Notes: a model not told the origin generated them from the sequence alone. A DNA stretch of 10,947 nucleotides from an uncultured Alcaligenaceae bacterium (GCA_937897265.1 CALCPT010000453.1:1-10947), one strand, 5' to 3'; shown: positions 1 to 7,782, counted from the stretch's first letter. Program-made: numbers and translations.

Positions 1-117
1 TAAATCCGAATCAATCTTTTATTATTTCATTGGACCACTGAAATTTCAATTTACACAAAGATCTCTACGGCTTATTTGTTTGATCTAACTTCACAGTTGC
101 CTCGCCTATAAACGGCG

Positions 118-514
118 TCAATCATTTGGGTAGTAATTTTTTGCCGCTGATGCAGTTACCCAACGATACTCATCCTGTTCAGCTTTGCCTAATGCAGGAT
201 TAATGGGCAATTTTATTTCTTGATGAAGTGTGCGTCCAATACCGTAAGCAGGAACCTTGCCCTTGGAATAAAGTTCGGTTTCTTTAATCTCCATCCCCTC
301 CTTCAAATTTTGTATCGATAATGCAGGCATCTTCTCTAAGTACACGCAGCGCCGTTTGAATCGGATCTTCGCCTTGGTCCGAATCGCGCTTGGGGAAATC
401 CCAATTTTTTAATAAGCATGCAGCATGAGAAACTAATACCCCCCGTTTGGTTTTAAAACTACAGGGATGATTTCGTAGGCTCGCGACTTGACTGTAGTGG
501 TCGACAACAACCAA
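118..514 (-). pseudogene. NUDIX hydrolase remnant, frameshifted and degenerate
   Basis: Two minus-strand frames together resemble one small NUDIX hydrolase. The upstream frame (514 to 284, TTG as first start) carries a worn Nudix box around WDFPKRDSDQGEDP...RVLRED. The downstream frame (345 to 118) carries the usual C-terminal part, with INPALGKAEQDEYRWVTAS. They join near 284-300, in a GGAGGGG run; the shift equals one extra base. Against the family pattern G-x5-E-x7-R-E-U-x-E-E-x-G-U, the first G is R, the first metal-binding E is V, the last E is D and the final G is C. About ten residues before WDFPK also seem to be missing. After the stop, a third frame stays open to a TAG at 65-67 (FIGEATVKLDQTNKP) and may be the original C-terminus. 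Working family members hydrolyse nucleoside diphosphates linked to another group; this copy should be inactive. A homopolymer sequencing error could explain the shift but not the lost box residues. Confidence 0.6.
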
Positions 515-712
515 GTTTTAATGACACGCTCAGTTTAAGAAATTGCTAATGGTCGTAAGCTTGTCAAGAGATCTAGAGAAAGGGCAGAACAGTCTTCCAA
601 CATCGTAAGGGTTTAGCCTGTTTCCAAGGCTCTTTGTCGAATTACGCTGCTAATTATTAGCCGATTAACTGCGATATCGATCTCGACTACGTTAGCTCGA
701 CCATCAAGAGCA

Positions 713-1777
713 TTAGCTAGAGTACATATTGCTGAGAATTTCTCTCAAATCATCAAGAAACTTTTCTGTCTCGCGTGATTGAATCTGCTTACATAAATCC
801 AATAGAGTGATACCTTCTTCCACGCTCATCTCTGGCTGATCAATCAAGCGGTTTTTAACCGCTAATAGAGCTTCAGTCGGATAACGAGCGATTAATTTTT
901 CTAAGCCAAATTGCTCAAAATTATCGCTATCATCACCAATGATGCGTGACGCGTCTGAGTACACATCGACAGTCGTCGCGGTGGTATCTTCGTCTACTAT
1001 TTCATCGAATTTTGTCAATAAATCGTCAAATAATGTATCCAGATCGGGCGTTTGATCCGCGGTACTTTCAGTAGAAGTTTGTACACTTGACGGATTTCGG
1101 CCGACGATACGAGTGAAATTGATACCATCTAGAAAGTCAATTACATCAGCCAGAAACGAGTACCCATCGTTCAAGCCGATTTGTGCCGCTAAAAAATTAA
1201 CCTGCTGCGTCGGCGGAGAGCTGCTAGCCTCTTTCATTATGTTTGCAGCCGCCTCAGGCCATCTGGATTGCAGAAAGATCATCAGATTCTCTGCGATGCT
1301 CTCATTCAACCCTGAACAAATATCTAAACTAGCAGACGCTAAATTCGTATAAAACCGACCGTCAACATTAAATTGATAAGCGTTCGACTCTTTGTCATAT
1401 GCATTTTGGTCAATACCCTCTAATATTTCGGGACATTCCTCATCCCCATACCTAGCGGCTTTTCGGAACCAAAAATAGGCATCGGCAAGGGATTGAGGGA
1501 CGCCTTCGCCGGATTCATAAAGGCACGCTATATTGAAAACACTCGCCACAAAACCCTGAGAGGCGGCAGCTCTGAGTAGAGCCATCGCCTTAGTGGAGTT
1601 TTTTGCAATGCCTTTTCCCTCAAGATACAGATCTGCTAAGTGGTGCTGTGCTGAGGCATGACCTTTGCCTGCTAGTTCGGAGAATAAAACGAATGCCTCA
1701 TCCCAGTTTTGAGCCTCTTTTTGTTTTATCGCTTTAGAAAAAACGAGTTCATCTTCATTGTTTGGGTCAATAGTCAC
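713..1777 (-). CDS. Sel1-like (TPR-related) repeat protein, function unknown
   Basis: A 354-residue protein starting at GTG, chosen because GAGGG lies 7 nt upstream. Residues 11-39 look like a first helical pair (WDEAFVLFSELAGKG). Two clear Sel1 repeats follow at about 40-75 (AQHHLADLYLEGKGIAKN) and 76-111 (VFNIACLYESGEGVPQ, then WFRKAARYGDEE). Sel1 repeats form alpha-solenoids that bind other proteins. The rest (about 125-354) is not recognised: a mixed segment, an acidic Asp/Thr-rich linker (about 230-285) and a helical C-terminal part with LDLCKQIQ and FLDDLREILSNM. No signal peptide or membrane segment is visible, so it is probably cytoplasmic. It stands alone, with AT-rich spacers on both sides and a NUDIX relic downstream. 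Its role cannot be deduced; solo Sel1 proteins with divergent C-termini are often strain-specific. Confidence 0.75.
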   Translation of the reverse strand: MTIDPNNEDELVFSKAIKQKEAQNWDEAFVLFSELAGKGHASAQHHLADLYLEGKGIAKNSTKAMALLRAAASQGFVASVFNIACLYESGEGVPQSLADAYFWFRKAARYGDEECPEILEGIDQNAYDKESNAYQFNVDGRFYTNLASASLDICSGLNESIAENLMIFLQSRWPEAAANIMKEASSSPPTQQVNFLAAQIGLNDGYSFLADVIDFLDGINFTRIVGRNPSSVQTSTESTADQTPDLDTLFDDLLTKFDEIVDEDTTATTVDVYSDASRIIGDDSDNFEQFGLEKLIARYPTEALLAVKNRLIDQPEMSVEEGITLLDLCKQIQSRETEKFLDDLREILSNMYSS

Positions 1778-2595
1778 AAAATATCCCTCAAGTTAGCAAC
1801 TATAAAGAGCTTCTGCTAGCAACGACTTTATGGCGACGTCGCAAAATAGAGCTACAGATACGTACAACCGTATACTCATACGAAACACCTGTGTAACAGC
1901 ACCTACATCATTATTTTTATTCAATCTCAGCAGTATTGATCTGATTAGCAAAATAGAATTTGGCACTGGATAAGAACGCCTCTTGGTTCAGCTATATCCT
2001 TAAAGACTCAACTAACTTAAAGCATCAGAAGATATACTTAATAAATCAAAGCAAAGTGAATAAACTCATTATCTAATTATTCGTAATTTTTAGTCAAATA
2101 TTGGAGTTGTGCGGCCTCAGTCGCTGAAGTTGCTTATCGATACACTTTATTCACGCTACGTCGCCCTGAGCGACTTGATCGCAGCGTTCTAGCCATCCTT
2201 AAAAGCGTTCTATGTGACCTTAAGTCTTATCTCGCCAACCCCTCAGGCCTGCAAGTCAATCCCACATCCTCCAATCTAAAACTAATTAGCACACCAATCG
2301 CCCGCGGTCTGACGCTCTCGGATGTTTCCATCGCTTGTTTGACTTGTTTATTTTTCTTAGTGTCTTTCTTAACGAACGCATTAGCGCAGCCGTGCGATGT
2401 TAAGTCCCCGCCTGTACGTCTGTTAAGACCAAGGCGCGCGCTGGCGCTAATTTCTGAGGCTTTTCGCTTTTTGTTGAGAAAGTCTTCGAAGCCACCTGGT
2501 CGAATAAATTCTTCATCAATGCGAAACTGGACCGACTTTTGAACTTTATCACTGGTAAGGGATGTAGCTGTCAATGAGTCGAAAAAATCTGAGCT
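1778..2595. other. AT-rich stretch without a convincing gene
   Basis: About 0.8 kb in which I can support no gene. The first part is very AT-rich: 2041-2100 has 12 G+C in 60 bases by hand count. From about 2086 to 2542 the plus strand is open without a plausible start. It contains a hydrophobic run (CLTCLFFLVSFLTNALAQ) that imitates a signal peptide behind a TTG with no ribosome binding site. From 2646 to 2227 the minus strand is also open (139 codons, TTG start), with a basic Lys/Arg-rich product of no family I recognise. A terminator hairpin occupies its codons 8-17, which argues against translation from that start. Two long open frames on opposite strands suggest a decayed gene or chance. 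No transposase, integrase, tRNA fragment or direct repeat was seen. Confidence 0.4.
1785..1789 (-). promoter_or_regulatory. Ribosome binding site of the Sel1 gene
   Basis: On the minus strand GAGGG lies 7 nt before the GTG at 1777-1775. It is a good Shine-Dalgarno match at normal spacing and is the reason for choosing the non-ATG start. Confidence 0.6.
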
Positions 2596-2624
2596 AAAAA
2601 AAGCAAGGGCCTCAGAAGAGGCCC
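2596..2624 (-). terminator. Intrinsic terminator
   Basis: Read on the minus strand: a perfect 7-bp stem GGGCCTC/GAGGCCC with a 4-base loop (TTCT), then TTGC and seven T. It lies about 130 nt beyond the ychF stop, so it probably ends ychF transcription. It would also end any transcript from the promoter-like site at 2668-2696. Confidence 0.75.
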
Positions 2625-2661
2625 CGCGCCTGACAGTCGAAACCAACAGGGTAGTAGTCGC
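2596..2661 (-). ncRNA. Candidate small RNA of about 65 nt
   Basis: Inferred only from a promoter-like site ending at 2668 and a strong intrinsic terminator at 2624-2596. The transcript would consist of a short single-stranded 5' part and the terminator hairpin. It matches no RNA family I know. It might instead be simply the tail of the ychF message, or the leader of a lost downstream gene. The 5' part contains a Thr- and Leu-rich stretch in one frame (ATTTLLVST), a weak hint of a leader peptide. Confidence 0.2.
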
Positions 2662-2667
2662 GAGACC

Positions 2668-2696
2668 ATAATACTTATTGGCGTCTAAGACAACAA
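2668..2696 (-). promoter_or_regulatory. Sigma70-like promoter upstream of the terminator
   Basis: On the minus strand TTGTTG (2696-2691), a 17-nt spacer, then TATTAT (2673-2668). The -10 differs from TATAAT at one base and the spacing is ideal, but the -35 matches only its first three bases. The start point would be near 2661. No ATG gene follows at a sensible distance; the next element is the terminator at 2624-2596. Confidence 0.35.
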
Positions 2697-2757
2697 CTCT
2701 AAAGTCCCTATGATATTTTTGTCACTTCCAAACATCCGATGTAAACCAAGTTCTGTG

Positions 2758-3849
2758 TCAGACGTTAAACAAAAAGTTCATCACATCGCCATCTTGCACC
2801 ACATACTCTTTACCTTCAGCGCGCATCTTGCCGGCTTCTTTGGCGCCTTGCTCGCCTTTGTAGGTAATGAAATCTTCATAGGCGATTGTTTGTGCGCGAA
2901 TGAAGCCGCGTTCAAAGTCGGTGTGAATCACACCAGCAGCTTGTGGGCCGGTAGCGCCGATCGGTACTGTCCAGGCGCGTACTTCTTTCACGCCTGCGGT
3001 GAAATAAGTTTGCAAACCTAACAAGGTGAAGGCACCGCGAATCAGGCGGTTTAAGCCTGGCTCTTGCATGCCCATGTCTTCAAGAAACACGGCCTTATCT
3101 TCATCAGGTAGTTCTGCAATTTCGGATTCGATTGCGGCGCAAATTGCCACGACCGGTGCTTTGCGGGCGGTGGCGTATTCGGTCAGGCGATCAAGCATCG
3201 GGTTATCTTTGAAGCCTTGATCACTGACGTTACCCACATACATAGCAGGCTTGGCGGTGATGAAGCACAACGGCGCAATCAAGGCCATGTCTTCGGCTGA
3301 TAAACCAAGCGCTCTGATGGGCTGCGCATCGTTCAATTGCTTGATGACTACTTCAAGAATCGCGACAACTTTTTGCGCGTCTTTATCGCCCGAGCGTGCG
3401 GTTTTTTGATGGCGATGCAACGCTTTTTCAGCGGTTTGCATGTCGGCCAAGGCCAGCTCGGTTTCAATCACTTGAATGTCAGAGATTGGGTCGACACGGC
3501 CCGCAACGTGGATGACGTTGTCGTCTTCGAAACAGCGCACCACGTTAATGATGGCGTTGGTTTCGCGAATGTGTGACAAGAACTGGTTGCCCAAGCCTTC
3601 GCCTTGGCTAGCGCCAGCCACTAAGCCTGCGATATCCACAAATTCAACCGTGGCGTGCAAGATGCGTTCGGGGTTGACGATTTCGGCGAGCTTGTTCAAG
3701 CGCGAGTCGGGCACCTCAACCACGCCTACGTTAGGCTCGATCGTGCAAAACGGATAGTTTTCGGCGGCGATGCCTGCCTTGGTGAGGGCATTAAAGAGTG
3801 TTGATTTGCCGACGTTGGGCAAACCAACGATGCCACATTGCAGAGCCAT
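2758..3849 (-). CDS. ychF: Redox-regulated ribosome-binding ATPase YchF (OLA1 family)
   Basis: 363 residues, the same length as E. coli YchF. The P-loop GLPNVGKST is at residues 9-17, the YchF-type [12 protein letters not shown] at 31-42 and the switch-II DIAGLV at 72-77. N207-V-S-D stands where classical GTPases have NKxD; the family's altered motif (NVNE in E. coli) is why it prefers ATP to GTP. The C-terminal TGS domain (about 279-361) ends [16 protein letters not shown]. YchF binds ribosomes and is linked to stress and redox responses; it acts in the cytoplasm. The ATG at 3849 matches the family N-terminus [14 protein letters not shown]. It is divergent from the acyl-CoA synthetase, with 149 nt between their starts. 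It is often next to pth; here two genes intervene. The intrinsic terminator at 2624-2596 lies downstream. Confidence 0.97.
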   Translation of the reverse strand: MALQCGIVGLPNVGKSTLFNALTKAGIAAENYPFCTIEPNVGVVEVPDSRLNKLAEIVNPERILHATVEFVDIAGLVAGASQGEGLGNQFLSHIRETNAIINVVRCFEDDNVIHVAGRVDPISDIQVIETELALADMQTAEKALHRHQKTARSGDKDAQKVVAILEVVIKQLNDAQPIRALGLSAEDMALIAPLCFITAKPAMYVGNVSDQGFKDNPMLDRLTEYATARKAPVVAICAAIESEIAELPDEDKAVFLEDMGMQEPGLNRLIRGAFTLLGLQTYFTAGVKEVRAWTVPIGATGPQAAGVIHTDFERGFIRAQTIAYEDFITYKGEQGAKEAGKMRAEGKEYVVQDGDVMNFLFNV

Positions 3850-3998
3850 GAAAAGAATCCCGAAAATTTAGTAAATGAAGACTACTTATAGAATGTGAGT
3901 TTAACCGCTCTAGCCTAGGGTGTTGTTGGCACAGCTGTCCCTGTAAAGCCTGCCCTAGCCACAGTGCGACCTCAACGTATTCTTTCGCCCTCTTTCTG

Positions 3999-5585
3999 AT
4001 GACACTCACTGACCTGTTAACCCAGCCGAACGGCTCTCTGCCCGACTGCCTGAGCGCCGTTGCGCAACTCCGCCCCGAGCACCCCGCGCTGATCTTAAAC
4101 GGGGTCACGCTGAACTATCGCGACTTTGATCAGTTGGTGTCGCGTGCGGCAGTAAGCCTGCAGCGTGACGGCGTGCAGCCTGGCGATGTGATTGCGGCCT
4201 GCGCCGGCACTTCACTTGAATATGTTGCGTTGTATTTTGGCGTGCTGCGTGCCGGCGGCGTCATGACGCCTCTGCCGCCTTCGGCAACCGCTCAGAATCT
4301 GACCGGGATGCTGGCCAACTCGGGCGCACAATGGCTGTTTCTTGATCAACCGGTCGCCAAGGCCTGGGATCTTGAGGGTTTTATGCCTGCGGTCAAAGCC
4401 GGCCATGCGCCCGTTGCGCTCAAAAAGGTCTGGTTTGATCTGACAACAGGCGCGGACAGTGGGACGCAGTGCAGTTGGACGCAGTGGTTAGGTGCAGAGA
4501 CTAATCCCACGCCTGTCGCCAACGACCCCGATCGGGCTTTCAATCTGATTTACTCGTCGGGCACGACGGGTGTGCCCAAGGGTATTGTGCAGCCCTGTTC
4601 GATGCGTTGGTCACAAACACAGCGCGCTGCAGCCAGCGGCATCGGCTTTACGTCAGTTTTGCTGCTATCTACCCCTCTCTACTCAAATACAACGCTGGTA
4701 CCCCTTTTGCCGGGCCTGGCACTCGGTGCCACAGCGGTTCTGATGAGCAAGTTCGATACGCGCCAATATCTTGCCTTGGCCGCGCGCCACCAAGCCACGC
4801 ACACCGTGATGGTGCCGGTGCAGTATCAGCGTTTGCTAGACGATCCGACCTTTGATGAGCATGATTTATCTTCACTGCGCATCAAGGGCTCAACCAGCGC
4901 ACCCTTTAGTGCCGCACTCAAGGCCGAGGTCTTGCGGCGTTGGCCCGGTGAACTCAATGATGTGTACGGCATGACCGAAGGCGGGGTGCGCTGCGAACTC
5001 AAAGCGCATCTGCACCCCAACAAGCTGCACACGATCGGCCAGCCGTCTGCCGGCCACGAGATTCGCATGATTGACGACCACGGTATTGAACTTGAGCACG
5101 GACAAACCGGCGAGATCGTCGGGCACTCGGCCGTGATGATGAAGGGCTATCACGGCCTACCTGAAAAAACCCGCGAAATTGAATGGTTTGATTCAACCGG
5201 CAAACGCTTTATCCGTACTGGCGATATCGGGCGCTTTGACGACGATGGCTTTGTGATTTTGTCAGATCGAAAAAAAGATATGGTGATTTCGGGTGGCTTT
5301 AATATTTATCCAAGCGATCTTGAAGCAGAGCTCGAGCAACACCCTGAGATTGCCGAAGCGGCTGTCGTGGGCGTGCCCTCACGTGCTTGGGGCGAAACCC
5401 CAGTGGGATACGTGGTGTTGCGCCCAAACGCAAGCATTACCAAAGAGGCGCTACTGACTTGGGTGAATGGGCGTTTAGGCAAAACGCAGCGCTTGGCCGA
5501 CCTACTGTTGATTACAGACTTACCTCGCAATGAAATTGGTAAAACGCTGAAGCGGCAATTACGCGAGCAGTATTTAGAAAAGTAG
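3999..5585 (+). CDS. Acyl-CoA synthetase / AMP-dependent ligase (class I adenylate-forming)
   Basis: 528 residues, typical for the ANL superfamily. These enzymes adenylate a carboxylic acid with ATP and pass the acyl group to coenzyme A. Visible motifs are the phosphate loop YSSGTTGVPKG (185-195), YGMTEGG (323-329), RTGDIGR (406-412), the hinge and C-terminal start RKKDMVISGGFNIYPSDLE (424-442), and PRNEIGKTLKRQL (509-521), where K515 is the expected catalytic lysine. All are intact. The best class is a medium/long-chain fatty acid or aromatic acid CoA ligase; the substrate cannot be told from motifs. The ATG is the first start after an in-frame TAA upstream, but no Shine-Dalgarno precedes it, so translation may start weakly. 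There is no signal peptide. It is the only plus-strand gene in the window and converges on the CPBP protease gene; the 99-nt gap between them shows no clear terminator. Confidence 0.88.
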   Translation: MTLTDLLTQPNGSLPDCLSAVAQLRPEHPALILNGVTLNYRDFDQLVSRAAVSLQRDGVQPGDVIAACAGTSLEYVALYFGVLRAGGVMTPLPPSATAQNLTGMLANSGAQWLFLDQPVAKAWDLEGFMPAVKAGHAPVALKKVWFDLTTGADSGTQCSWTQWLGAETNPTPVANDPDRAFNLIYSSGTTGVPKGIVQPCSMRWSQTQRAAASGIGFTSVLLLSTPLYSNTTLVPLLPGLALGATAVLMSKFDTRQYLALAARHQATHTVMVPVQYQRLLDDPTFDEHDLSSLRIKGSTSAPFSAALKAEVLRRWPGELNDVYGMTEGGVRCELKAHLHPNKLHTIGQPSAGHEIRMIDDHGIELEHGQTGEIVGHSAVMMKGYHGLPEKTREIEWFDSTGKRFIRTGDIGRFDDDGFVILSDRKKDMVISGGFNIYPSDLEAELEQHPEIAEAAVVGVPSRAWGETPVGYVVLRPNASITKEALLTWVNGRLGKTQRLADLLLITDLPRNEIGKTLKRQLREQYLEK

Positions 5586-5684
5586 CAATCACCAACGGTC
5601 TAGCGCTCGCTCGCATTAACAGTATGTGCAAGTGTCTTAGTGGTTAGCGATTGCAGGCATTCGCTGCCGGTCGTTTTATAAATT

Positions 5685-6425
5685 TCAGTCGCCCAACCAC
5701 TGCAGCGCAACCCAAGCTACGCTTAAAGGACCTGCATTAAACATGCCGTGCAACAACATGGCTGCACCGATCCCGCGTTGCACGCGAATCCAACTTAAGA
5801 CCAAGCCCGTTACCCACTGTGGTGCAACCAATACCACCATCATCCACCAGGCCATCTCGTCAAAGACAAAGTTTTTGATATGAAGTGCAGCAAAAGCCAA
5901 CACCGATAGATGCAAGACCCACGGAAACAACGCACGATAGCGGCGTAGCCACCGATACCCATTGGCACTCGGCGTGCGGGTGCGAGCGCTTAGCCACCAA
6001 ACCGCCACTACGGATAGCGCCAACAAACTACTGGCCCACCAGGCCAAGCCATTGAGCAAAACAACCACCATCAAGGGTACGAGCCCAAGGGCCAATAACG
6101 GCCGGCGCAAGCCAAACCGAAAGAGCATTTCTTCGACTACCGGCGCCCATAAAATCGCCTGCAACCAAGGTAAGTTGTGCACACTGATGCGATGGGTCGC
6201 GCCGCTGAGTTCAAACACCGTTAATACAAGGGGACCCAGTACCACGATGTTAAGTGCCCAGAGTGTTGCGGCCCAAGCGAGCAGTCGTGGTAAGCGAATA
6301 TTGGGCCACCAATCACCTAGCCAACCCGTGACAGTCAAGCTGCGTGGTACGCGCCGAGCAAGGCTTGGCCTGAGTACAAATCGCAAAAACCGCTTGAAGT
6401 CGTCGCGAAACCCCAGCGTTGTCAT
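5685..6425 (-). CDS. CPBP-family intramembrane metalloprotease
   Basis: 246 residues from the ATG at 6425, which overlaps the pth stop as ATGA; the open frame runs further upstream but only inside pth. The three CPBP motifs are present: EEMLFR (E98, E99, R103), FAALH (F178, H182) and HGMFN (H226, N230). In Rce1-like enzymes these Glu and His residues form the membrane-embedded active site. Hydrophobic segments lie at roughly 47-72, 110-145, 168-183, 193-211 and 230-243, so it is a multi-pass inner-membrane protein. The N-terminus is basic and without a cleavable signal peptide. Substrates of bacterial CPBP proteins are mostly unknown; some act in bacteriocin maturation or immunity, but nothing here suggests that. 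The 4-nt overlap points to translational coupling with pth. Confidence 0.85.
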   Translation of the reverse strand: MTTLGFRDDFKRFLRFVLRPSLARRVPRSLTVTGWLGDWWPNIRLPRLLAWAATLWALNIVVLGPLVLTVFELSGATHRISVHNLPWLQAILWAPVVEEMLFRFGLRRPLLALGLVPLMVVVLLNGLAWWASSLLALSVVAVWWLSARTRTPSANGYRWLRRYRALFPWVLHLSVLAFAALHIKNFVFDEMAWWMMVVLVAPQWVTGLVLSWIRVQRGIGAAMLLHGMFNAGPLSVAWVALQWLGD

Positions 6426-7018
6426 GCAGGGTTGTCGCGATGCAGTTGCCCTGTAGCTTTCGCAAACTCGCCAGCTAAAAACAGTGGGATCACTGCCCGG
6501 CAACGCGTCACGCAAGCATCGATCGCCGTTTGATCTTCGCGTCGCGGCGCATGCAAGACAAAATCTGCGACCTCTTGCGCTAACGATAATGTGCGGGGGT
6601 GTCCGATACCAAGGCGCAAGCGCCAAAAATTTGGGCTACCCAATACCGACTCGATATCACGCAAACCGTTATGCCCAGCATGCCCGCCCCCTTGCTTGAC
6701 CTTAACCTGACCAGGCATCAAATCGAGCTCGTCGTGCAACACCAAGATGTTTTCTGGGGCGAGCTTATAAAACCTTGCCAACGACCCCACGCATTGCCCC
6801 GACTTGTTCATAAACGTCTGTGGCTTGGCCAAAAAAACCTGATCGTTGGCAACACGGGTTTTTGCCACCATGCCGAAAAATGTTTTTTCGTGCGCAAAGC
6901 TGGTTTTTAGATCGCTTGCGATGTCATCCACCAGCCAAAAGCCGGCATTGTGACGTGTTTTTGCGTATTCGTTGCCGGGATTGCCCAGGCCAACAATCAA
7001 TTTGATGGGTGCAGTCAT
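6422..7018 (-). CDS. pth: Peptidyl-tRNA hydrolase
   Basis: 198 residues. Pth releases tRNA from peptidyl-tRNAs that drop off ribosomes and is essential in most bacteria. The known functional residues of the E. coli enzyme are all present, shifted by three: N13, H23 (catalytic), M70, N71, D96 and N117, within [28 protein letters not shown] and [13 protein letters not shown]. The start [15 protein letters not shown] at 7018 matches the family. An in-frame extension of 20 codons exists but is encoded by the terminator hairpin, so I reject it. No Shine-Dalgarno is visible before the ATG, and the terminator ends only 16 nt upstream. It follows rplY, its common partner, and is coupled to the CPBP gene downstream. 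Confidence 0.96.
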   Translation of the reverse strand: MTAPIKLIVGLGNPGNEYAKTRHNAGFWLVDDIASDLKTSFAHEKTFFGMVAKTRVANDQVFLAKPQTFMNKSGQCVGSLARFYKLAPENILVLHDELDLMPGQVKVKQGGGHAGHNGLRDIESVLGSPNFWRLRLGIGHPRTLSLAQEVADFVLHAPRREDQTAIDACVTRCRAVIPLFLAGEFAKATGQLHRDNPA

Positions 7019-7034
7019 GCTTGCATTAGAAAGC

Positions 7035-7071
7035 AAAAGCCCCACCCATGCAAAGCAGAAGTGGGGCTTTT
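7035..7071 (-). terminator. Intrinsic terminator between rplY and pth (bidirectional in form)
   Basis: A perfect 11-bp stem, AAAAGCCCCAC (7035-7045) with GTGGGGCTTTT (7061-7071), and a 15-nt loop. The A/T tracts form the base of the stem, so it could work on either strand. For minus-strand transcription it lies after rplY and only 16 nt before the pth ATG. Confidence 0.85.
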
Positions 7072-7100
7072 GTGACAAACCTTTGGGGGTTTAGCCCAAC

Positions 7101-7129
7101 AGCCAGAGCTGTATCGCGCAGCTATGGCT
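7101..7129 (-). other. Hairpin in the rplY 3' untranslated region
   Basis: An imperfect inverted repeat: AGCCA-G-AGCTG (7101-7111) pairs with CAGCT-A-TGGCT (7119-7129), ten pairs with one central mismatch and a 7-nt loop. It lies between the rplY stop and the terminator, with no T tract of its own. It may protect the message 3' end or delay RNA polymerase; that is inference. Confidence 0.4.
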
Positions 7130-7143
7130 AGAGGTCGGACAAC

Positions 7144-7752
7144 TTAGGCTGCAGGTGCAGCTTTGGCTTCGTCGCCATCGTCGCTAGAACCACCCTTAAC
7201 AATTGCAGTCGCCAAAACAGGGTTCGCATCACCGCGATGGGCAACATACGAAACACCTTTAGGCATTGTAATGTCGGCCAAGTGAATCGACGCACCGCCC
7301 ACCAAGGTAGACAAGTCAACTTCGATAAACTGTGGCAGGTCGGCTGGCAAGCAGCTGATTTCGATTTCGGTAAACAGATGCGAAATAATCGCAGCGCTGA
7401 GCTTAACGGCAGGCGAAATCTCGGCGTTGGTGAAGTGCAAAGGCACTTTAGTGTGCAGCTTTTGGCTAGCGTCAACGCGTTGAAAGTCAACGTGCATCAC
7501 GATTTGCTTGTAGGGATGCCATTGTACTGAGCGCAACAACACTTGCTGGCTTTTGCCATCAAGCTGCATATCAAGAATTGATGAATGAAATAGTTCTTTG
7601 CGCAAGGCATGAAAAATTTCGTTGTGATCGAGTTCGATGTTAGCGGGCTGCTCTTTACCACCGTAAACGATGGCTGGAACGCGGCTCGCACGGCGCAGGC
7701 GGCGGCTCGCACTCGATCCCTGTACGCTTCGTAAGGTTGCATTAAATTGCAT
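7144..7752 (-). CDS. rplY: 50S ribosomal protein L25, long form (Ctc/TL5 type)
   Basis: 202 residues. The N-terminal domain (about 1-92; [20 protein letters not shown], then [22 protein letters not shown]) binds 5S rRNA in the large subunit. The second beta domain (about 93-190) is absent from the short E. coli L25 but usual in betaproteobacteria and in Bacillus Ctc, a general stress protein. The tail is short, acidic and Ala-rich ([14 protein letters not shown]). The ATG at 7752 fits the family N-terminus [12 protein letters not shown] and has GGAG 6 nt upstream; the 31 extra in-frame codons before it look unlike L25. It lies 175 nt downstream of prs and upstream of pth. No clear terminator separates it from prs, so the two may share a transcript. 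Reading is secure. Confidence 0.96.
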   Translation of the reverse strand: MQFNATLRSVQGSSASRRLRRASRVPAIVYGGKEQPANIELDHNEIFHALRKELFHSSILDMQLDGKSQQVLLRSVQWHPYKQIVMHVDFQRVDASQKLHTKVPLHFTNAEISPAVKLSAAIISHLFTEIEISCLPADLPQFIEVDLSTLVGGASIHLADITMPKGVSYVAHRGDANPVLATAIVKGGSSDDGDEAKAAPAA

Positions 7753-7758
7753 GTAAAA

Positions 7759-7782
7759 CTCCAAGTAGGGTGAAAAACACCC
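7759..7782 (-). promoter_or_regulatory. rplY leader: hairpin just before the Shine-Dalgarno
   Basis: On the minus strand GGGTG-TTTTT-CACCC (7782-7768) is followed 5 nt later by GGAG (7762-7759) and the ATG. A hairpin so close to the ribosome site could modulate initiation. E. coli L25 is known to repress its own mRNA through the leader; whether this hairpin is a similar site is a guess. Confidence 0.3.

Noticed and set aside
649..661. Perfect palindrome GCTAATTATTAGC downstream of the Sel1 gene
   Set aside because: Short and AT-rich with no T tract or partner copy seen; not distinguishable from chance, though an operator cannot be excluded.
2339..2542. Plus-strand ORF of 67 residues with a signal-peptide-like start (CLFFLVSFLTNALAQ)
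   Set aside because: TTG start without a ribosome site, no recognisable mature domain, and it lies in a region open on both strands; the hydrophobic run is probably chance.
2227..2646. Minus-strand ORF of 139 residues as a real gene
   Set aside because: TTG start with no Shine-Dalgarno, codons 8-17 form an intrinsic terminator, and the product is unlike any family I know. Kept only as an open question.
1..2757. Defence system, toxin-antitoxin pair, CRISPR or insertion sequence in the accessory stretch
   Set aside because: Looked for paired small genes, repeats, transposase or integrase motifs and terminal inverted repeats on both strands; none found.
5586..5684. Possible terminator between the convergent ligase and protease genes
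   Set aside because: Only a 5-bp AGCGA/TCGCT pairing without a T run; too weak to call.
6426..6626. N-terminal extension of the CPBP protease to 313 residues
   Set aside because: The extra codons lie inside pth in another frame; the ATG overlapping the pth stop starts a normal CPBP protein.
7019..7078. 20-codon N-terminal extension of Pth
   Set aside because: It is encoded by the terminator hairpin and is not part of the family; [15 protein letters not shown] is the standard start.
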